Assembly (NCBI RefSeq): GCF_018739865.1
Contig: NZ_JADOER010000014.1
Location: 1 to 64,000, forward strand
Length of the DNA: 64,000 bases
Origin: Leptothoe kymatousa TAU-MAC 1615
GTDB taxonomy: Bacteria; Cyanobacteriota; Cyanobacteriia; Phormidesmidales; Phormidesmidaceae
Direction: 5' to 3'
In this document: positions 43,410 to 55,540 of the stretch, one piece after another
Numbering within the stretch: the stretch's first letter is position 1
Layout: each line of letters opens with the position of its first letter
The notes under the pieces: model-generated
Databases searched by the model: none
What the model was told of the DNA's origin: nothing
Seen by the model: the letters and a program-made list of their open reading frames with translations, nothing else
Position numbers and translations under genes: made by a program

Positions 43410-43427
43410 GTGCACAGAAGCTGCACA
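43410..43427 (+). promoter_or_regulatory. L-box 3 (predicted RcaC site) with -10, cpcB promoter
   Basis: GTGCACA-GAAG-CTGCACA, followed after exactly 10 bp by TTAAAT (43438-43443), the same spacing as at L-box 1. No -35 hexamer is evident, and the repeat occupies that place, as expected for an OmpR-class activator. This would give a leader of nearly 400 nt before cpcB. Confidence 0.75.
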
Positions 43428-43650
43428 ACCAAATTGATTAAATCATGTTGGTTCAAAAGTCAGAGTCTTGATTGTATCAAGGCTCTTTTCCCTCAGATCT
43501 TGTCGATGAATCTTTGATAATCGCACAACAGATTCAGGCTACGTTGCCACACCCTAGAGGCTGTTCAGGCCCTTCAGCTATATATTAAGGCTGCCTTCCA
43601 ACGGTCCTAATTATGTCAAAAGGGGCTTCTCAACGGTGACAACAACGCCT

Positions 43651-43800
43651 TTATCTAGAGGGATTTTTAGAGCCCTCAGTCGATAAATTGAGGCTCACCT
43701 TTATCTCAAGGGATTTTTAGAGCCCTCAGTCAATAAATTGAGGCTCACCTTTATCTCAAGGGATTTTTCGAGCCCTCAGTCGATAAATTGAGGCTCACCT
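43651..43800 (+). repeat. Three tandem 50-bp repeats in the cpcB leader
   Basis: Units start at 43651, 43701 and 43751 with TTATCT, differing at only a few bases. Each contains a dyad TCAATAAATTGA (or TCGATAAATTGA) and AGGG...CCCT arms, so each RNA unit can form one or two hairpins. The array ends 45 bp before the cpcB start and would be transcribed from the L-box 3 promoter. Confidence 0.9.
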
Positions 43801-43845
43801 TAGCAGCTTCAGTGCCCATGCTTGTCTTAAGTAGGAGATTTTTCC

Positions 43846-44364
43846 ATGTTCGATGCTTTTACAAAGGTTATTGCCCAGGCCGATGCACGGGGTGAATACA
43901 TTGGCGATGGCCAGATTGACGCGCTAAATAAACTTGTTGCCGAGGGCAGTAAGCGCATGGATGTGGTTAACCGGTTGACAGGTAATGCCAATGCAATTGT
44001 CACCAATGCAGCACGGACTCTTTTCAAAGAGCAGCCCCAGCTAATTGCCCCTGGCGGTAACGCATACACCCACCGTCGCATGGCCGCTTGCCTGCGCGAT
44101 ATGGACATCATTCTGCGCTATGTTACCTACGCCATATTCACCGGTGACGCCAGTGTGTTAGATGACCGGTGCTTGAATGGTCTACGGGAAACGTACCTAG
44201 CCTTAGGAGTCCCTGGCACGTCCATGGCAGAGGCCATCAACAAAATGAAAGCCGCCGCCATTGCCATTGCTAACGATAGAGCGGGCATCACCCAGGGTGA
44301 CTGTAGCTCTTTAATGGCAGAACTCAGCGGCTACTTTGACCGAGCGGCAGGTGCTGTCGGCTAA
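43846..44364 (+). CDS. cpcB: Phycocyanin beta subunit
   Basis: 172 residues, exact family length. Both bilin-attachment cysteines are present: Cys82 in MAACLRDMD and Cys153 in TQGDCSSL. Asn-type signature [11 protein letters not shown] is here [17 protein letters not shown] lies nine bases upstream of ATG 43846. It forms the alpha-beta unit with the next gene and assembles into hexameric rod discs. It heads a six-gene operon cpcB-cpcA-linker-linker-cpcD-apcE. Lyase genes cpcE/cpcF are not in this window. Because of L-box 3 this is probably the red-inducible cpc operon, and a constitutive one may exist elsewhere. Confidence 0.97.
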   Translation: MFDAFTKVIAQADARGEYIGDGQIDALNKLVAEGSKRMDVVNRLTGNANAIVTNAARTLFKEQPQLIAPGGNAYTHRRMAACLRDMDIILRYVTYAIFTGDASVLDDRCLNGLRETYLALGVPGTSMAEAINKMKAAAIAIANDRAGITQGDCSSLMAELSGYFDRAAGAVG

Positions 44365-44427
44365 CGGCCCATCTAGTTAAAAACTTTTTCGTCAGTTTTG
44401 TAGATATTTTTAGAGAGATTTAGCATC

Positions 44428-44916
44428 ATGAAGACCCCCATGACCGAAGCTGTTGCCACCGCCGATTCCCAAGGCCGTTTCCTCAGCAGCGTTGAAATGC
44501 AGGTTGCCTTTGGTCGTTTTCGTCAAGCCCAGGCCGGTCTCGCCGCTGCCCAAAGCCTAGCTAAGAATGCCAACAACTTGGTGGAAGGTGCGGCCCAAGC
44601 GGTCTACCAAAAGTTTCCTTACACCACTCAGATGCAGGGTGACAACTATGCCTCCACCCCCGAGGGCAAAGCCAAGTGTTCCCGTGATATTGGCTATTAC
44701 CTACGGATGATCACCTACTGCCTAGTGGCGGGTGGCACAGGGCCCATGGACGATTATTTGGTGGCTGGCGTATCTGAAATCAACAAAGCTTTTGAACTAT
44801 CTCCCAGCTGGTATGTTGAAGCGCTGAAGCACATTCGGGGTAACCACGGTCTGAGCGGTGATGCCGCCGTTGAAGCCAATTCCTACATTGACTATGCCAT
44901 TAACTCTCTGAGCTAA
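44428..44916 (+). CDS. cpcA: Phycocyanin alpha subunit
   Basis: 162 residues, family length, starting [20 protein letters not shown]. The bilin-binding Cys84 is in [15 protein letters not shown], with the usual Asp87 nearby. The 63-bp gap after cpcB is normal for the operon. A strong hairpin directly follows the stop codon and probably protects the abundant cpcBA message from the linker part. Confidence 0.97.
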   Translation: MKTPMTEAVATADSQGRFLSSVEMQVAFGRFRQAQAGLAAAQSLAKNANNLVEGAAQAVYQKFPYTTQMQGDNYASTPEGKAKCSRDIGYYLRMITYCLVAGGTGPMDDYLVAGVSEINKAFELSPSWYVEALKHIRGNHGLSGDAAVEANSYIDYAINSLS

Positions 44917-44928
44917 GGGTTAAACCTA

Positions 44929-44959
44929 CTCCGTAGCCTGATGCTGTCAGGCTACGGAG
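44929..44959 (+). promoter_or_regulatory. Intercistronic hairpin after cpcA
   Basis: Twelve-base perfect stem CTCCGTAGCCTG / CAGGCTACGGAG with a seven-base loop, starting 12 bp past the cpcA stop and with no T-tract. It fits a stabilising or partial-attenuation structure that makes cpcBA mRNA exceed the linker mRNA. Confidence 0.75.
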
Positions 44960-45003
44960 GTTACTAGCGCATCAACCATCAACGACAGTTCTGGAAAGCA
45001 ATT

Positions 45004-45816
45004 ATGACAAGTGCCGCATCAGCTAGTCCCCTAGGATTTGAACCATTTGCTCAAGTAGTTCCCACTGAACTGAGGGCACACCCCAGTGAAACAGATGTTG
45101 AAAATGTTATTTGGGCCACCTACCGTCAGCTGCTGGGCAACGATCATATTATGCGCTCAGAACGTCTTATCAGTGCTGAATCGCTGCTAAAACAGGGACA
45201 CATTAGCGTGCGTGATTTTGTGCGTTCATTAGCCCTTTGCGATCTATACAAACACAAGTTTTTTACTAACGTCCCCCAAGTTCGCTTTATTGAACTCAAT
45301 TTCAAACATCTGTTGGGGCGTGCCCCCTACGATCAAACCGAGATTGCTGCACATGTTGACCTCTATGTGCAGCAAGGGTACGAAGCTGAAATCAATAGCT
45401 ATTTAGACTCTGCTGAATATCGTGACAATTTTGGCGATCAAACGGTCCCCTACTATCGAGGCTTTGCCACCCAACGAAGTCAGAAAACAGTGGGTTTTGT
45501 CAGAATGTTTCAGCTATATCGGGGCTATGCCAGTAGCGATCGCACCAATAATAAACAGGGGCGCTTGACCACAGCATTAGCCACCAATGCGGCCACCCCC
45601 GTGAGGGCGTCAGGTCTGAGCAAAGAGCTCCAGGGAATCACTCGGGGAAAACGGGAAAAGCTCTATCGCATCCGCGTATCCCAAGCCTCCAGCAATCGCA
45701 CCCCCCAAATTCGCCGAGGCATTCAGGAATATTTAGTAGCCTACGAACAGCTATCGCCCACCTTAAAACGACTGAACCAACGCTCCAGCCGCATCATTAA
45801 TATCACCCCCGCCTAG
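45004..45816 (+). CDS. cpcC2: Phycocyanin-associated rod linker, CpcC2/CpcH2-like
   Basis: 270 residues. The opening [19 protein letters not shown], the PBS-linker domain (about 20-175: [74 protein letters not shown]) and the C-terminal CpcD-like domain ([20 protein letters not shown]...RIINITPA) identify a rod linker of the outer-disc type. It is third in the cpc operon, after the hairpin. It is closest in type to the protein encoded at 35947, so the two look like ancient duplicates. Confidence 0.92.
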   Translation: MTSAASASPLGFEPFAQVVPTELRAHPSETDVENVIWATYRQLLGNDHIMRSERLISAESLLKQGHISVRDFVRSLALCDLYKHKFFTNVPQVRFIELNFKHLLGRAPYDQTEIAAHVDLYVQQGYEAEINSYLDSAEYRDNFGDQTVPYYRGFATQRSQKTVGFVRMFQLYRGYASSDRTNNKQGRLTTALATNAATPVRASGLSKELQGITRGKREKLYRIRVSQASSNRTPQIRRGIQEYLVAYEQLSPTLKRLNQRSSRIINITPA

Positions 45817-45909
45817 ATTGGTGTATGTCTCAACTGTGGTCCCATGGTCCACCCTTCAGCACTGGGTCAACCGGACCCCATTTAATTATTTTAATCAGGA
45901 GATTGAGCT

Positions 45910-46779
45910 GTGGCGATTACCCAATCGGCGGCATGGTTAGGCACCAGCCCGTTTAATGAGCAAAGCCCTGTAGAATTTCGCGCCAAAGATTCAAACAGTA
46001 ATGCCCAGGTTGTTATCCAGGCAATCTATCGGCATGTCCTAGGGAACGACTACTTAATGGCGTCGGAACGGCTGACGGGCTTAGAATCTTTATTGAGCAA
46101 TGGTAATTTAACCGTGCGAGAATTTGTGCGGGCCGTTGCCAAGTCGGACTTGTATAAGGGCAAGTTTTTATACGCCAATTTTCAGACGCGGGTAATTGAG
46201 CTAAATTTTAAGCACCTGTTGGGCCGTGCCCCTTATTCTGAAGCGGAAATTATTGAACATTTGGATCGATACGAAAACCAGGGCTTTGATGCAGACATCG
46301 ATTCTTACATAAATTCAGCAGAATATGAAAGCGCCTTTGGGGACAATATTGTGCCCTACTACCGCAGCTTTAATACCGAGGTGGGCCAACAGATGACGGG
46401 GTTTTCCCGCATGTTTAGTCTATACCGTGGGTATGCCAATAGCGATCGCTCGCAGCTCGCAGGCAAAAAATCTCGTTTAGCAACAGAATTAGCCCGGGGA
46501 ACAACCTCTGCCATTAATAGTCCCTCAGGGGCTGGCAAACGGGTGAGCACCTATGTGCCTGGGGGCAAGACCCCACCCAATCGGGTGTTTGGCCGCCCCC
46601 AGTCTAGCCAGGAACGGGGCGCCCTCTATCGGATTGAGGTGGCTGGCATGTCCCAACCGGGTTATCCCGATATTCGACGCAGCAACCGAGTTTTTGTGGT
46701 GCCCTACGAAGCATTATCCAAAACACTCCAGCGCATTAACAAAACGGGTGGGCAAATTGCCTCCATTACCCGTGCGTAA
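45910..46779 (+). CDS. cpcC1: Phycocyanin-associated rod linker, CpcC1-like
   Basis: 289 residues from a GTG start at 45910 with AGGAG eight bases before it. The PBS-linker domain has [59 protein letters not shown] and [21 protein letters not shown]. The CpcD-like domain near the C-terminus has [21 protein letters not shown] and [10 protein letters not shown]. It is the inner-disc linker of the rod and equal in length to the protein encoded at 36783. Fourth gene of the cpc operon. Confidence 0.92.
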   Translation: MAITQSAAWLGTSPFNEQSPVEFRAKDSNSNAQVVIQAIYRHVLGNDYLMASERLTGLESLLSNGNLTVREFVRAVAKSDLYKGKFLYANFQTRVIELNFKHLLGRAPYSEAEIIEHLDRYENQGFDADIDSYINSAEYESAFGDNIVPYYRSFNTEVGQQMTGFSRMFSLYRGYANSDRSQLAGKKSRLATELARGTTSAINSPSGAGKRVSTYVPGGKTPPNRVFGRPQSSQERGALYRIEVAGMSQPGYPDIRRSNRVFVVPYEALSKTLQRINKTGGQIASITRA

Positions 46780-46830
46780 TAGCAGTGAGATGACATCATT
46801 GTTTCGCCTTTTTATTGAGAAAGAACTGCC

Positions 46831-47097
46831 ATGTTAGGACAATATTCAACCAGTAGACTGTCTACGACAGATAGCCGCATATTCGTGTATGAATTGGCAG
46901 GATTAAACGAGAATGAGGTGACGGCAAATCACCGCTCTCCCATCCGCCAAAGCCATACCCAGTTTGTGCAAGTTCCGTTTCATCGCATGAATGAAGAAAT
47001 GCAGAGGATTAGTTTATTGGGGGGAAAAATTGTCAGCATTCGCCCGCTGAACAGTGTTTCGACAACAACAGAAAACAACGGCCAAGACAACACCTAA
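46831..47097 (+). CDS. cpcD: Phycobilisome rod-capping linker
   Basis: 88 residues, a stand-alone CpcD domain: MLGQYSTSRLSTTDSRIFVY, then FVQVPFHRMNEEMQRISLLGGKIVSIRPLN. It sits at the distal end of a phycocyanin rod and limits rod length. Fifth gene of the operon, 51 bp after the linker gene and 82 bp before the apcE-like gene, with no hairpin in either gap. Confidence 0.95.
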   Translation: MLGQYSTSRLSTTDSRIFVYELAGLNENEVTANHRSPIRQSHTQFVQVPFHRMNEEMQRISLLGGKIVSIRPLNSVSTTTENNGQDNT

Positions 47098-47110
47098 CCC
47101 GCAGAATTAG

Positions 47111-49831
<2,721 letters not shown>

Positions 49832-49849
49832 TTATTAACGAATGCCCAG

Positions 49850-51205
49850 CTATCCCACGCCAATCAGCGCCTCTACTCGCTCGCCGGTCAGGCTAAAGGG
49901 GCGTACTTCGGTAATTTGTACCTGAATAATTTTGCCCTTGAGCTGGTTGATATCGCCTTCGCAGAAGGTGAGTCGATTGGTGCGGGTGCGCCCCATCACC
50001 TGGTTTGGATTCTTCGGGTTCACATCTTCCACTAGCACCCGCTCCACCCGATTGGCATAGCGTTGGGAGCGTTCAGCCGCTTTCACAGACACCAAATGAT
50101 TGAGCCGCTGCAAGCGATCGCTCTTGGTGGCTTCATCTAGCTGGTTGTCCCAAAGGGCCGCGGGGGTATTGGGTCGGGGGGAATAGGCCGCTGTGTTCAA
50201 CTGGTCAAAGCCAATGTCGTCCACCAGCTTGAGGGTGTTCTCAAACTGCGCTTCGGTTTCGCCAGGGAAGCCCACAATGGCATCGGCGCTAATGGCGGCA
50301 TCGGGCACATAGCGCCGGACGTTGTCGATGATGCGACGATACTTTTCTTGGGTGTAGCCCCGGGCCATGGCCTTGAGCACGTCATTGTCGCCGGACTGAA
50401 ACGGAATATGGAAATGTTCACACACCTTGGGCAGCTCGGCACAGGCTTTGATCAGGCGCTCGGTGAAGTAGCGGGGATGGCTGGTGGCAAAGCGAATGCG
50501 CTCGATGCCGGGGACATCGTGCACGTAGTACAGCAGGTCGGTGAGGGTATTTTGGCGACGGCCCTCGGGGGTAATGCCGGGGAGGTCGCGGCCGTAGGCA
50601 TCAATGTTTTGCCCCAGCAGTGTGACCTCGGTGTAGCCCTGCTGCCCCAATAGTTCCATTTCGGCGCGAATGGCTTCCGGTGTGCGGGACTGCTCGGTGC
50701 CGCGCACGCCGGGCACCACGCAATAGGTGCAGCGCTCGTTGCAGCCATAGATGACATTGACCCAGGCGCTAATGCTGCTATCGCGGCGGGGCTTGGTGAT
50801 GTCCTCCATAATATGGACGGGTTCGGTGGCCACCACCTGATTACCGGCAAAGACTTGCTCTAACAGGTCCTCCAAACGATTGGCATGCTGCGGCCCCATG
50901 ACCAAATCGAGCTCTGGCACCCGACGGAGTAATTTCTCGCCTTCTTGTTGGGCCACACAGCCCGCCACCACCAGGGTGACGTTGGGATCTGCCTGTTTGC
51001 GCTTAGCCTGCTTACCCAAATAGGAATACACCTTTTGTTCGGCATTATCGCGAATGGTGCAGGTGTTGTAGAGCACCACATCGGCCTCCAGGGGATTTTC
51101 CGTCCAATTCAATCCCATGTCGTCTAAGATGCCAGCCATACGCTCGGAATCAGCCTTGTTCATTTGGCAGCCAAACGTGGTGATGTGATAACGACGGGTA
51201 TCCAT
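49850..51205 (-). CDS. miaB: tRNA-2-methylthio-N6-dimethylallyladenosine synthase
   Basis: 451 residues from ATG 51205, where the homologous opening [20 protein letters not shown] starts. The in-frame extension to 51313 is not family-like and overlaps ggt. MTTase domain cysteines are in [16 protein letters not shown] and VAGCVAQQ. The radical-SAM CxxxCxxC is CNERCTYC in [22 protein letters not shown] domain closes the protein ([22 protein letters not shown]...[10 protein letters not shown]). It converts i6A37 to ms2i6A37 in tRNAs that read UNN codons. It lies 43 bp downstream of ggt on the same strand. Confidence 0.95.
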   Translation of the reverse strand: MDTRRYHITTFGCQMNKADSERMAGILDDMGLNWTENPLEADVVLYNTCTIRDNAEQKVYSYLGKQAKRKQADPNVTLVVAGCVAQQEGEKLLRRVPELDLVMGPQHANRLEDLLEQVFAGNQVVATEPVHIMEDITKPRRDSSISAWVNVIYGCNERCTYCVVPGVRGTEQSRTPEAIRAEMELLGQQGYTEVTLLGQNIDAYGRDLPGITPEGRRQNTLTDLLYYVHDVPGIERIRFATSHPRYFTERLIKACAELPKVCEHFHIPFQSGDNDVLKAMARGYTQEKYRRIIDNVRRYVPDAAISADAIVGFPGETEAQFENTLKLVDDIGFDQLNTAAYSPRPNTPAALWDNQLDEATKSDRLQRLNHLVSVKAAERSQRYANRVERVLVEDVNPKNPNQVMGRTRTNRLTFCEGDINQLKGKIIQVQITEVRPFSLTGERVEALIGVG

Positions 51206-51248
51206 AGGGAATGTGGGAAAATAAGACCGGTTCCCTATTGTGCCACAG

Positions 51249-52802
51249 CTACCGTGCCACAGCGACGGATCCCTGGCGACGCGGGTCCCCGGCACCGTGC
51301 AAATCGCCATCATCGCCTAAGCCCACGGCATGCACACCACCGAAGAACATATTCTGAGCCTGCCACCACACGGGTGTGGCCTCTCCGAGGATGGGGGCTA
51401 GAATGGCGCGGTCGTAGCCGGGTTCTAAATGAAACGTATTATTTTCCCAGTGAATGCGGGGGGCGGCCACCGCGGACTCTAACGGCATCTGAAAGTCCAC
51501 CAAATTAGAAATCACCTGGAGAATGGCGGTGCGAATGCGGTTAGACCCACCGGACCCCAGCACCAAATAGGGACGGCCATTTCGCAGCACCATGGTGGGG
51601 GCCATCATGGAGGAAATCCGCTGGTTGGGCTGCCACTGGTGGAATCCGTGGGGGTTGAGATCTTCTTCCCCCAACATATTGTTAATCATGATGTCGGTGC
51701 CAGGCATGACGTGGGACGAACCTTCACCGTTGGAGGTGGTGACGCTGGCAGCATTGCCATCGCCATCAATGACGCTGAGGTGGGTGGTGCTGCCGAGTTT
51801 GTTGGCGGGGGCCGAGTCGGCGCCCAGGCTAACGATGGCGGCGTGCAATTCACCACGATATTGATTTAAGTGCCCAGACGATAAAAACGCCTCTGCCACA
51901 GTGGGGTCGTGCAAACGGGCATCGTAACCATCCCGGCGGGCCACATTGGTAAACCGCATGGCCTGACTCAGGGCTAGCAAATGCCCAGGGCTACCATGGC
52001 CTTTGAGCTCACAGTCCGCTAGTAGGGCTAACGTACAGGCAATCAACCCGCCACCGGCGCTAGGGGGGGGATTGGTCAACAGCTGGGTGCCATGGTAGTC
52101 CAGGCAAAGGGGCTGACGCTCAATGATTTGATAATTGGCAAAATCTTGAGGGGTTAAATAGCCCCCCTGGGTCTGGGTTAGATGTGCGGCCATCTGCTCC
52201 CAGAATGCCTCCATGCCGATATCCACCAGCCGTTCTAGGCTATTGGCAAAATCGGGCATATACAGGGTTTCACCAGCCTTTAGTAGATCGCCCTGGGGCG
52301 CATAGATCGCGCGGGAACGTTCAGTCGCCAGCAAGATCGGGCCTAGCAACTGATAGACGTAGGCGAAAAACTCGTTGACCACCACACCATTGCGCGCCAG
52401 ATCAATGGCTGGGGCAGCAACCGCCGCCAAAGGCAACCGCCCCAACCGCCGATGCACATGCACCAATCCCTTCACCACCCCTGGCACGGCCATGGACCCG
52501 AGGCCGACATGAAACTCTTGCACGGTGTCGCCAAAATCCGCGTAGATTGGGTAAAAATCCAAGGGATATTTCAACGCTTTTTCCGCTGGAGTTTGGCTAA
52601 AAAAGTCAAACAGCACCGACTCTCCGGCAGCGGGGTGCGCCAACAAAAAGCCTCCACCCCCCAGGGATGTCAACACCGACTCAGCCACACAGGCCGCCAG
52701 CACACCTGCCACGGCGGCATCAAAGGCATTGCCTCCCTGATTTAAGACCTCAACAGCAGCTGCAGCTGTTTGCTTATGTCCGGCCGCAACAACTCCTTCC
52801 AT
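51249..52802 (-). CDS. ggt: Gamma-glutamyltransferase
   Basis: 517 residues from ATG 52802. AAGGAGG lies just before it with short spacing. An in-frame ATG at 52853 would add 17 basic residues. This is an Ntn-hydrolase that self-cleaves before the catalytic threonine in [12 protein letters not shown] (Thr339/340 from this start). Other marks are [14 protein letters not shown], the NPPPSAGGG loop and [27 protein letters not shown]. It hydrolyses or transfers the gamma-glutamyl group of glutathione and related peptides. No signal peptide is visible, so a cytoplasmic enzyme is likely. It is upstream of miaB and may be cotranscribed with it. Confidence 0.92.
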   Translation of the reverse strand: MEGVVAAGHKQTAAAAVEVLNQGGNAFDAAVAGVLAACVAESVLTSLGGGGFLLAHPAAGESVLFDFFSQTPAEKALKYPLDFYPIYADFGDTVQEFHVGLGSMAVPGVVKGLVHVHRRLGRLPLAAVAAPAIDLARNGVVVNEFFAYVYQLLGPILLATERSRAIYAPQGDLLKAGETLYMPDFANSLERLVDIGMEAFWEQMAAHLTQTQGGYLTPQDFANYQIIERQPLCLDYHGTQLLTNPPPSAGGGLIACTLALLADCELKGHGSPGHLLALSQAMRFTNVARRDGYDARLHDPTVAEAFLSSGHLNQYRGELHAAIVSLGADSAPANKLGSTTHLSVIDGDGNAASVTTSNGEGSSHVMPGTDIMINNMLGEEDLNPHGFHQWQPNQRISSMMAPTMVLRNGRPYLVLGSGGSNRIRTAILQVISNLVDFQMPLESAVAAPRIHWENNTFHLEPGYDRAILAPILGEATPVWWQAQNMFFGGVHAVGLGDDGDLHGAGDPRRQGSVAVAR

Positions 52803-52853
52803 GATCCTCCTTAGGCTTTTTTTGGGCTTTTTTTGGGCTTTTACCGCCGCCAT

Positions 52854-53681
52854 CGATAGTCAACTTATCAGTAATAGTACCGCCGGCAATTTAGGGCCCA
52901 AACCAATCGGTGGACCCGCACCCCAAACATCACTAGGACCAGGGGCAGCAAAACTAGGACTGGAAAAGCAAAGGGAAAAACCAACACCTACACAGATCAG
53001 CCAGCGTGGCGTCTGAATTCACAAAAGTTACTGAAGATTACTGAACTGATACAAACCCATAGTTGATGTCTCTACTCAACACCGTTATCGCCTCCCCCCG
53101 TGACAGCGCAGAATCAGCGATGGATGATGGGTCAGGGGTGCAGCCCTGATACCATTCACTCTTTTTTTCTCTCTGGCACTAAGTGTTCACTCTCGGAGAT
53201 TGTTAATTTTGCGCTACAAATCTCGCGACACCAATTGGATGATCTATATTGTTATTGAAGCGAATACCGCTTCCCTGGCAGATTAAACAGCTAGAGAAAA
53301 CAAACAAGAGGTAATGCTGTTGTCTATTCTGTCTCGTCTAAACCAACACCCAGCAGTTCAAGCTGATACATCCTATCGCTGTTAAGTTGGGAGCAATGCA
53401 AATGTTGTTAACCGAACCACTTATAGGGTGAACGTTAACAAGATGCATCTCCATTTTTAGCGCACCTATGGAAAGGATGTTCCCCAGGGAGACAGTTGGG
53501 TGTTGATCTTTTAAAGGGCCGCTCGATACATGGGCCCGTTATCGGTATTTTTCGACTGCCAAATTGCTTTAATAGTACACATGATCTAAAATTGAGAATC
53601 TTGCAATTCCTGCAGGTGTGTGTGTCTACAGTCCACAGTTGGGCTACCCTAGACCAGAGCTAATTATCTGGTTAAAGCAGT
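52854..53681. other. Long intergenic region, no gene seen
   Basis: About 830 bp with stops in all frames. It should hold the promoters for ggt (minus) and the gene at 53682 (plus). No convincing operator, RNA fold or repeat was recognised. Confidence 0.5.
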
Positions 53682-54449
53682 ATGGCGATTATTGCGCTCA
53701 AGGCTTGGTATCTTCAGGATTATGAACCGATTCGGGACCTGGAGAAGCGGCCCCATGATTTGAGGTTGGCCAAAAATAGTTTGCTGAAGTCAGCTCTGCG
53801 GGCTGATTTTCTGGATGATATTGATGATGTGCGTGATGCTGATTGGTTTCAGCGCTACCTGGAAGGGGATGCGGTGGAATTTTATGTGGAGGGAAGTGGC
53901 ACCTATGCGATCGCAAATATCGACCTCATCAGCCACGAAATCTACTTTGCCAAAGCCGACTCCCTCGCAAATTTAGACCCCGTCATTTTTCTCTGCTACC
54001 AAGAAGAATATCCAGACTCTAGCGACCTGCTCCAGACCGCATTAGAAAGCTACATCGAAAAATTTAACCGCCGTTCTCGCATCCCCGTTCAGCTAATCGA
54101 ATCCCATCGGCTCAGTAATGGCCCCGTCAGGCTCAACAGCACATTGATGCGTCACATTCGGCGTAGCCTATTATTTATCGCCGATGCTACGCCCATTGTA
54201 GAAATTGATAGCGATTTACCCTTACTCGTCCCCAACCCAGCCGTGTGCGTAGAACTGGGCTATGCCCTCGCCCACAAACGACCAGAACAGCTAATCATCG
54301 CCCACCACGAACGGGACGATCTGCCCGGTCAGTTTCCCTTCGACATTGCAGCCCAGCACAAACTAGAATTTAGCAACAAGTCCAATTTACAAAAAGCACT
54401 GCCCAAACTTTTAGATGCCAAACTGCAGCGCTTTAACCTGGCGGCCTAA
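53682..54449 (+). CDS. Protein with TIR/deoxyribosyltransferase-like C-terminal domain
   Basis: 255 residues. The N-terminal 140 residues (ALKAWYLQDYEPIRDLEKRP, DADWFQRYLEGDAVEFYVEG, LDPVIFLCYQEEYPDSSDLL) have no family that I recognise. From about residue 155 the order RHIRRSLLFIADATP, LVPNPAVCVELGYALAHK, EQLIIAHHERDDLPGQFPFDI and HKLEF follows the Rossmann-like fold shared by nucleoside deoxyribosyltransferases and bacterial TIR-like nucleotide-binding domains. The Glu of VELGYA sits where the catalytic Glu lies in those families. This suggests binding or cleaving a nucleotide such as NAD. The stop overlaps the next start (TAATGA), so the two are coupled. Confidence 0.6.
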   Translation: MAIIALKAWYLQDYEPIRDLEKRPHDLRLAKNSLLKSALRADFLDDIDDVRDADWFQRYLEGDAVEFYVEGSGTYAIANIDLISHEIYFAKADSLANLDPVIFLCYQEEYPDSSDLLQTALESYIEKFNRRSRIPVQLIESHRLSNGPVRLNSTLMRHIRRSLLFIADATPIVEIDSDLPLLVPNPAVCVELGYALAHKRPEQLIIAHHERDDLPGQFPFDIAAQHKLEFSNKSNLQKALPKLLDAKLQRFNLAA

Positions 54450-54955
54450 TGAACGTATCCATCAAAGTCTCGATCCAACGTTTTATCCTGCTGGGGGTCG
54501 CCAGTTTAATGGTGGCGGCCCATGGCCAACCGGCCACAGGCCTAAGGTTAGAGCCTAAAAACACCGCCACGGTGGAAACTCGCCTCAACGACTACCAATG
54601 GCGAAACCGGGTACTGCTAATTTTTTCACCGGACCCCGCCACCGCCGATTTAGCACAACAACTGGACCACCTATCAGGCATGGGGGCCGGTCTCAACGCC
54701 AGGGATTTAGTAGTGTGGAAACTGATCAACAGCGACGGCTCCGCCTTCGTCAATGGCACTGGGGACCCCTCCCTTTCCAGCCACTCTTTTTATCAGCACT
54801 TCGCTGTCAAAGATACAGACTTCACCGTCATCTTGTTGGGCAAGGATGGCACCGAAAAACTCAGACAGCGTCAGCCCGTTACATCCCGCCGGTTGTTCTC
54901 CATCATTGATGCAATGCCCATGCGCCAACGAGAAATGCGAGAACGCGATCGTTAA
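54449..54955 (+). CDS. DUF4174 secreted protein
   Basis: 168 residues. The N-terminal hydrophobic stretch FILLGVASLMVAAHGQPATG is a probable signal peptide. The mature part matches the DUF4174 pattern: a first strand after YQWRNRVLLIFSPDPATADLAQQ, VVWKLINSDGS, and FTVILLGKDGTEKLRQRQPVTSRRLFSIIDAMPMRQREMR. The fold is thioredoxin-like without a CxxC, so it is not a redox enzyme. It overlaps the preceding gene by one base, which suggests translational coupling, though the two proteins would be in different compartments. Confidence 0.75.
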   Translation: MNVSIKVSIQRFILLGVASLMVAAHGQPATGLRLEPKNTATVETRLNDYQWRNRVLLIFSPDPATADLAQQLDHLSGMGAGLNARDLVVWKLINSDGSAFVNGTGDPSLSSHSFYQHFAVKDTDFTVILLGKDGTEKLRQRQPVTSRRLFSIIDAMPMRQREMRERDR

Positions 54956-54970
54956 TGGGTGGACCAGGGG

Positions 54971-55468
54971 CTACTGATGCGCTTGCAACAATTGAACAAT
55001 GGGGTCGGCAGGCCCCCGACGCAGAGCATAGTCCAGGGCGGTGCGATGCCATTGGTCTTGCACAGTAATATCGGCCCCATGGTCTAGCAACAGTTGAACA
55101 ATCTCCTGATGGTCCTTAAATGATGCCAAAATTAATGGCGTAACGCCCTCGCCATCAATCCAATTTACATCGGCTCCATGGGCCACTAATAACCGGGCAA
55201 TGTCTAGATAGCCATCGCGGGCGGCATAGGTCAGGGCGGTATTGGTTCTATAAACCACATTAGGATCAGACTGATTTTGGAGTAACTGCTCCACAGCAGT
55301 CGCATCAGCCCTTAGCGTTGCCCGGACTAAAGGTGGCACATCAGCGGCAACGGAGACGGTCGTAAGCTGACTGGCCTGACCACAGCTAACCACCCAGAGC
55401 GGCAGCAGCCCTGCAAATACGACTAGGCCAAAGCATCGTCCAATCACAAGCATTTTAGGAGTTGGCAA
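54971..55468 (-). CDS. Ankyrin-repeat lipoprotein
   Basis: 165 residues. An N-terminal signal with lipobox WVVSC (Cys near 29) anchors it to a membrane. Residues about 45-160 form about three to four ankyrin repeats (TALTYAARDGYLDIARLLVAHGADVNWIDGEG, TPLILASFKDHQEIVQLLLDHGADI, TALDYALRRG). Ankyrin proteins bind other proteins. No partner is evident. It converges on the DUF4174 gene. Confidence 0.85.
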   Translation of the reverse strand: MPTPKMLVIGRCFGLVVFAGLLPLWVVSCGQASQLTTVSVAADVPPLVRATLRADATAVEQLLQNQSDPNVVYRTNTALTYAARDGYLDIARLLVAHGADVNWIDGEGVTPLILASFKDHQEIVQLLLDHGADITVQDQWHRTALDYALRRGPADPIVQLLQAHQ

Positions 55469-55540
55469 AAAACTACTTCACGGGTTAAGCCTGAAAAGCT
55501 TGTTAAGTCATGATTTCAATGCCCAGGGCCATGGTTTTAT
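55465..55540. repeat. Interspersed ~75-bp repeat, copy 3
   Basis: Starts at the 5' end of the ankyrin gene: CAAAAAACTACTTCACGGG, TTAAGCC, CTTGTTAAGTCATGATTTCA and a CCATGGTTTT tail. It is more diverged than the copies at 13137 and 27568. Confidence 0.7.

Noticed and set aside
43651..43800. CRISPR array
   Set aside because: The whole 50-bp unit repeats, with no unique spacers and only three copies. It lies in an mRNA leader.
45004..45816. Phycoerythrin or phycoerythrocyanin linker
   Set aside because: It lies in the cpcBA operon and its opening and core match phycocyanin linkers. No cpe or pec subunit gene is in the window.
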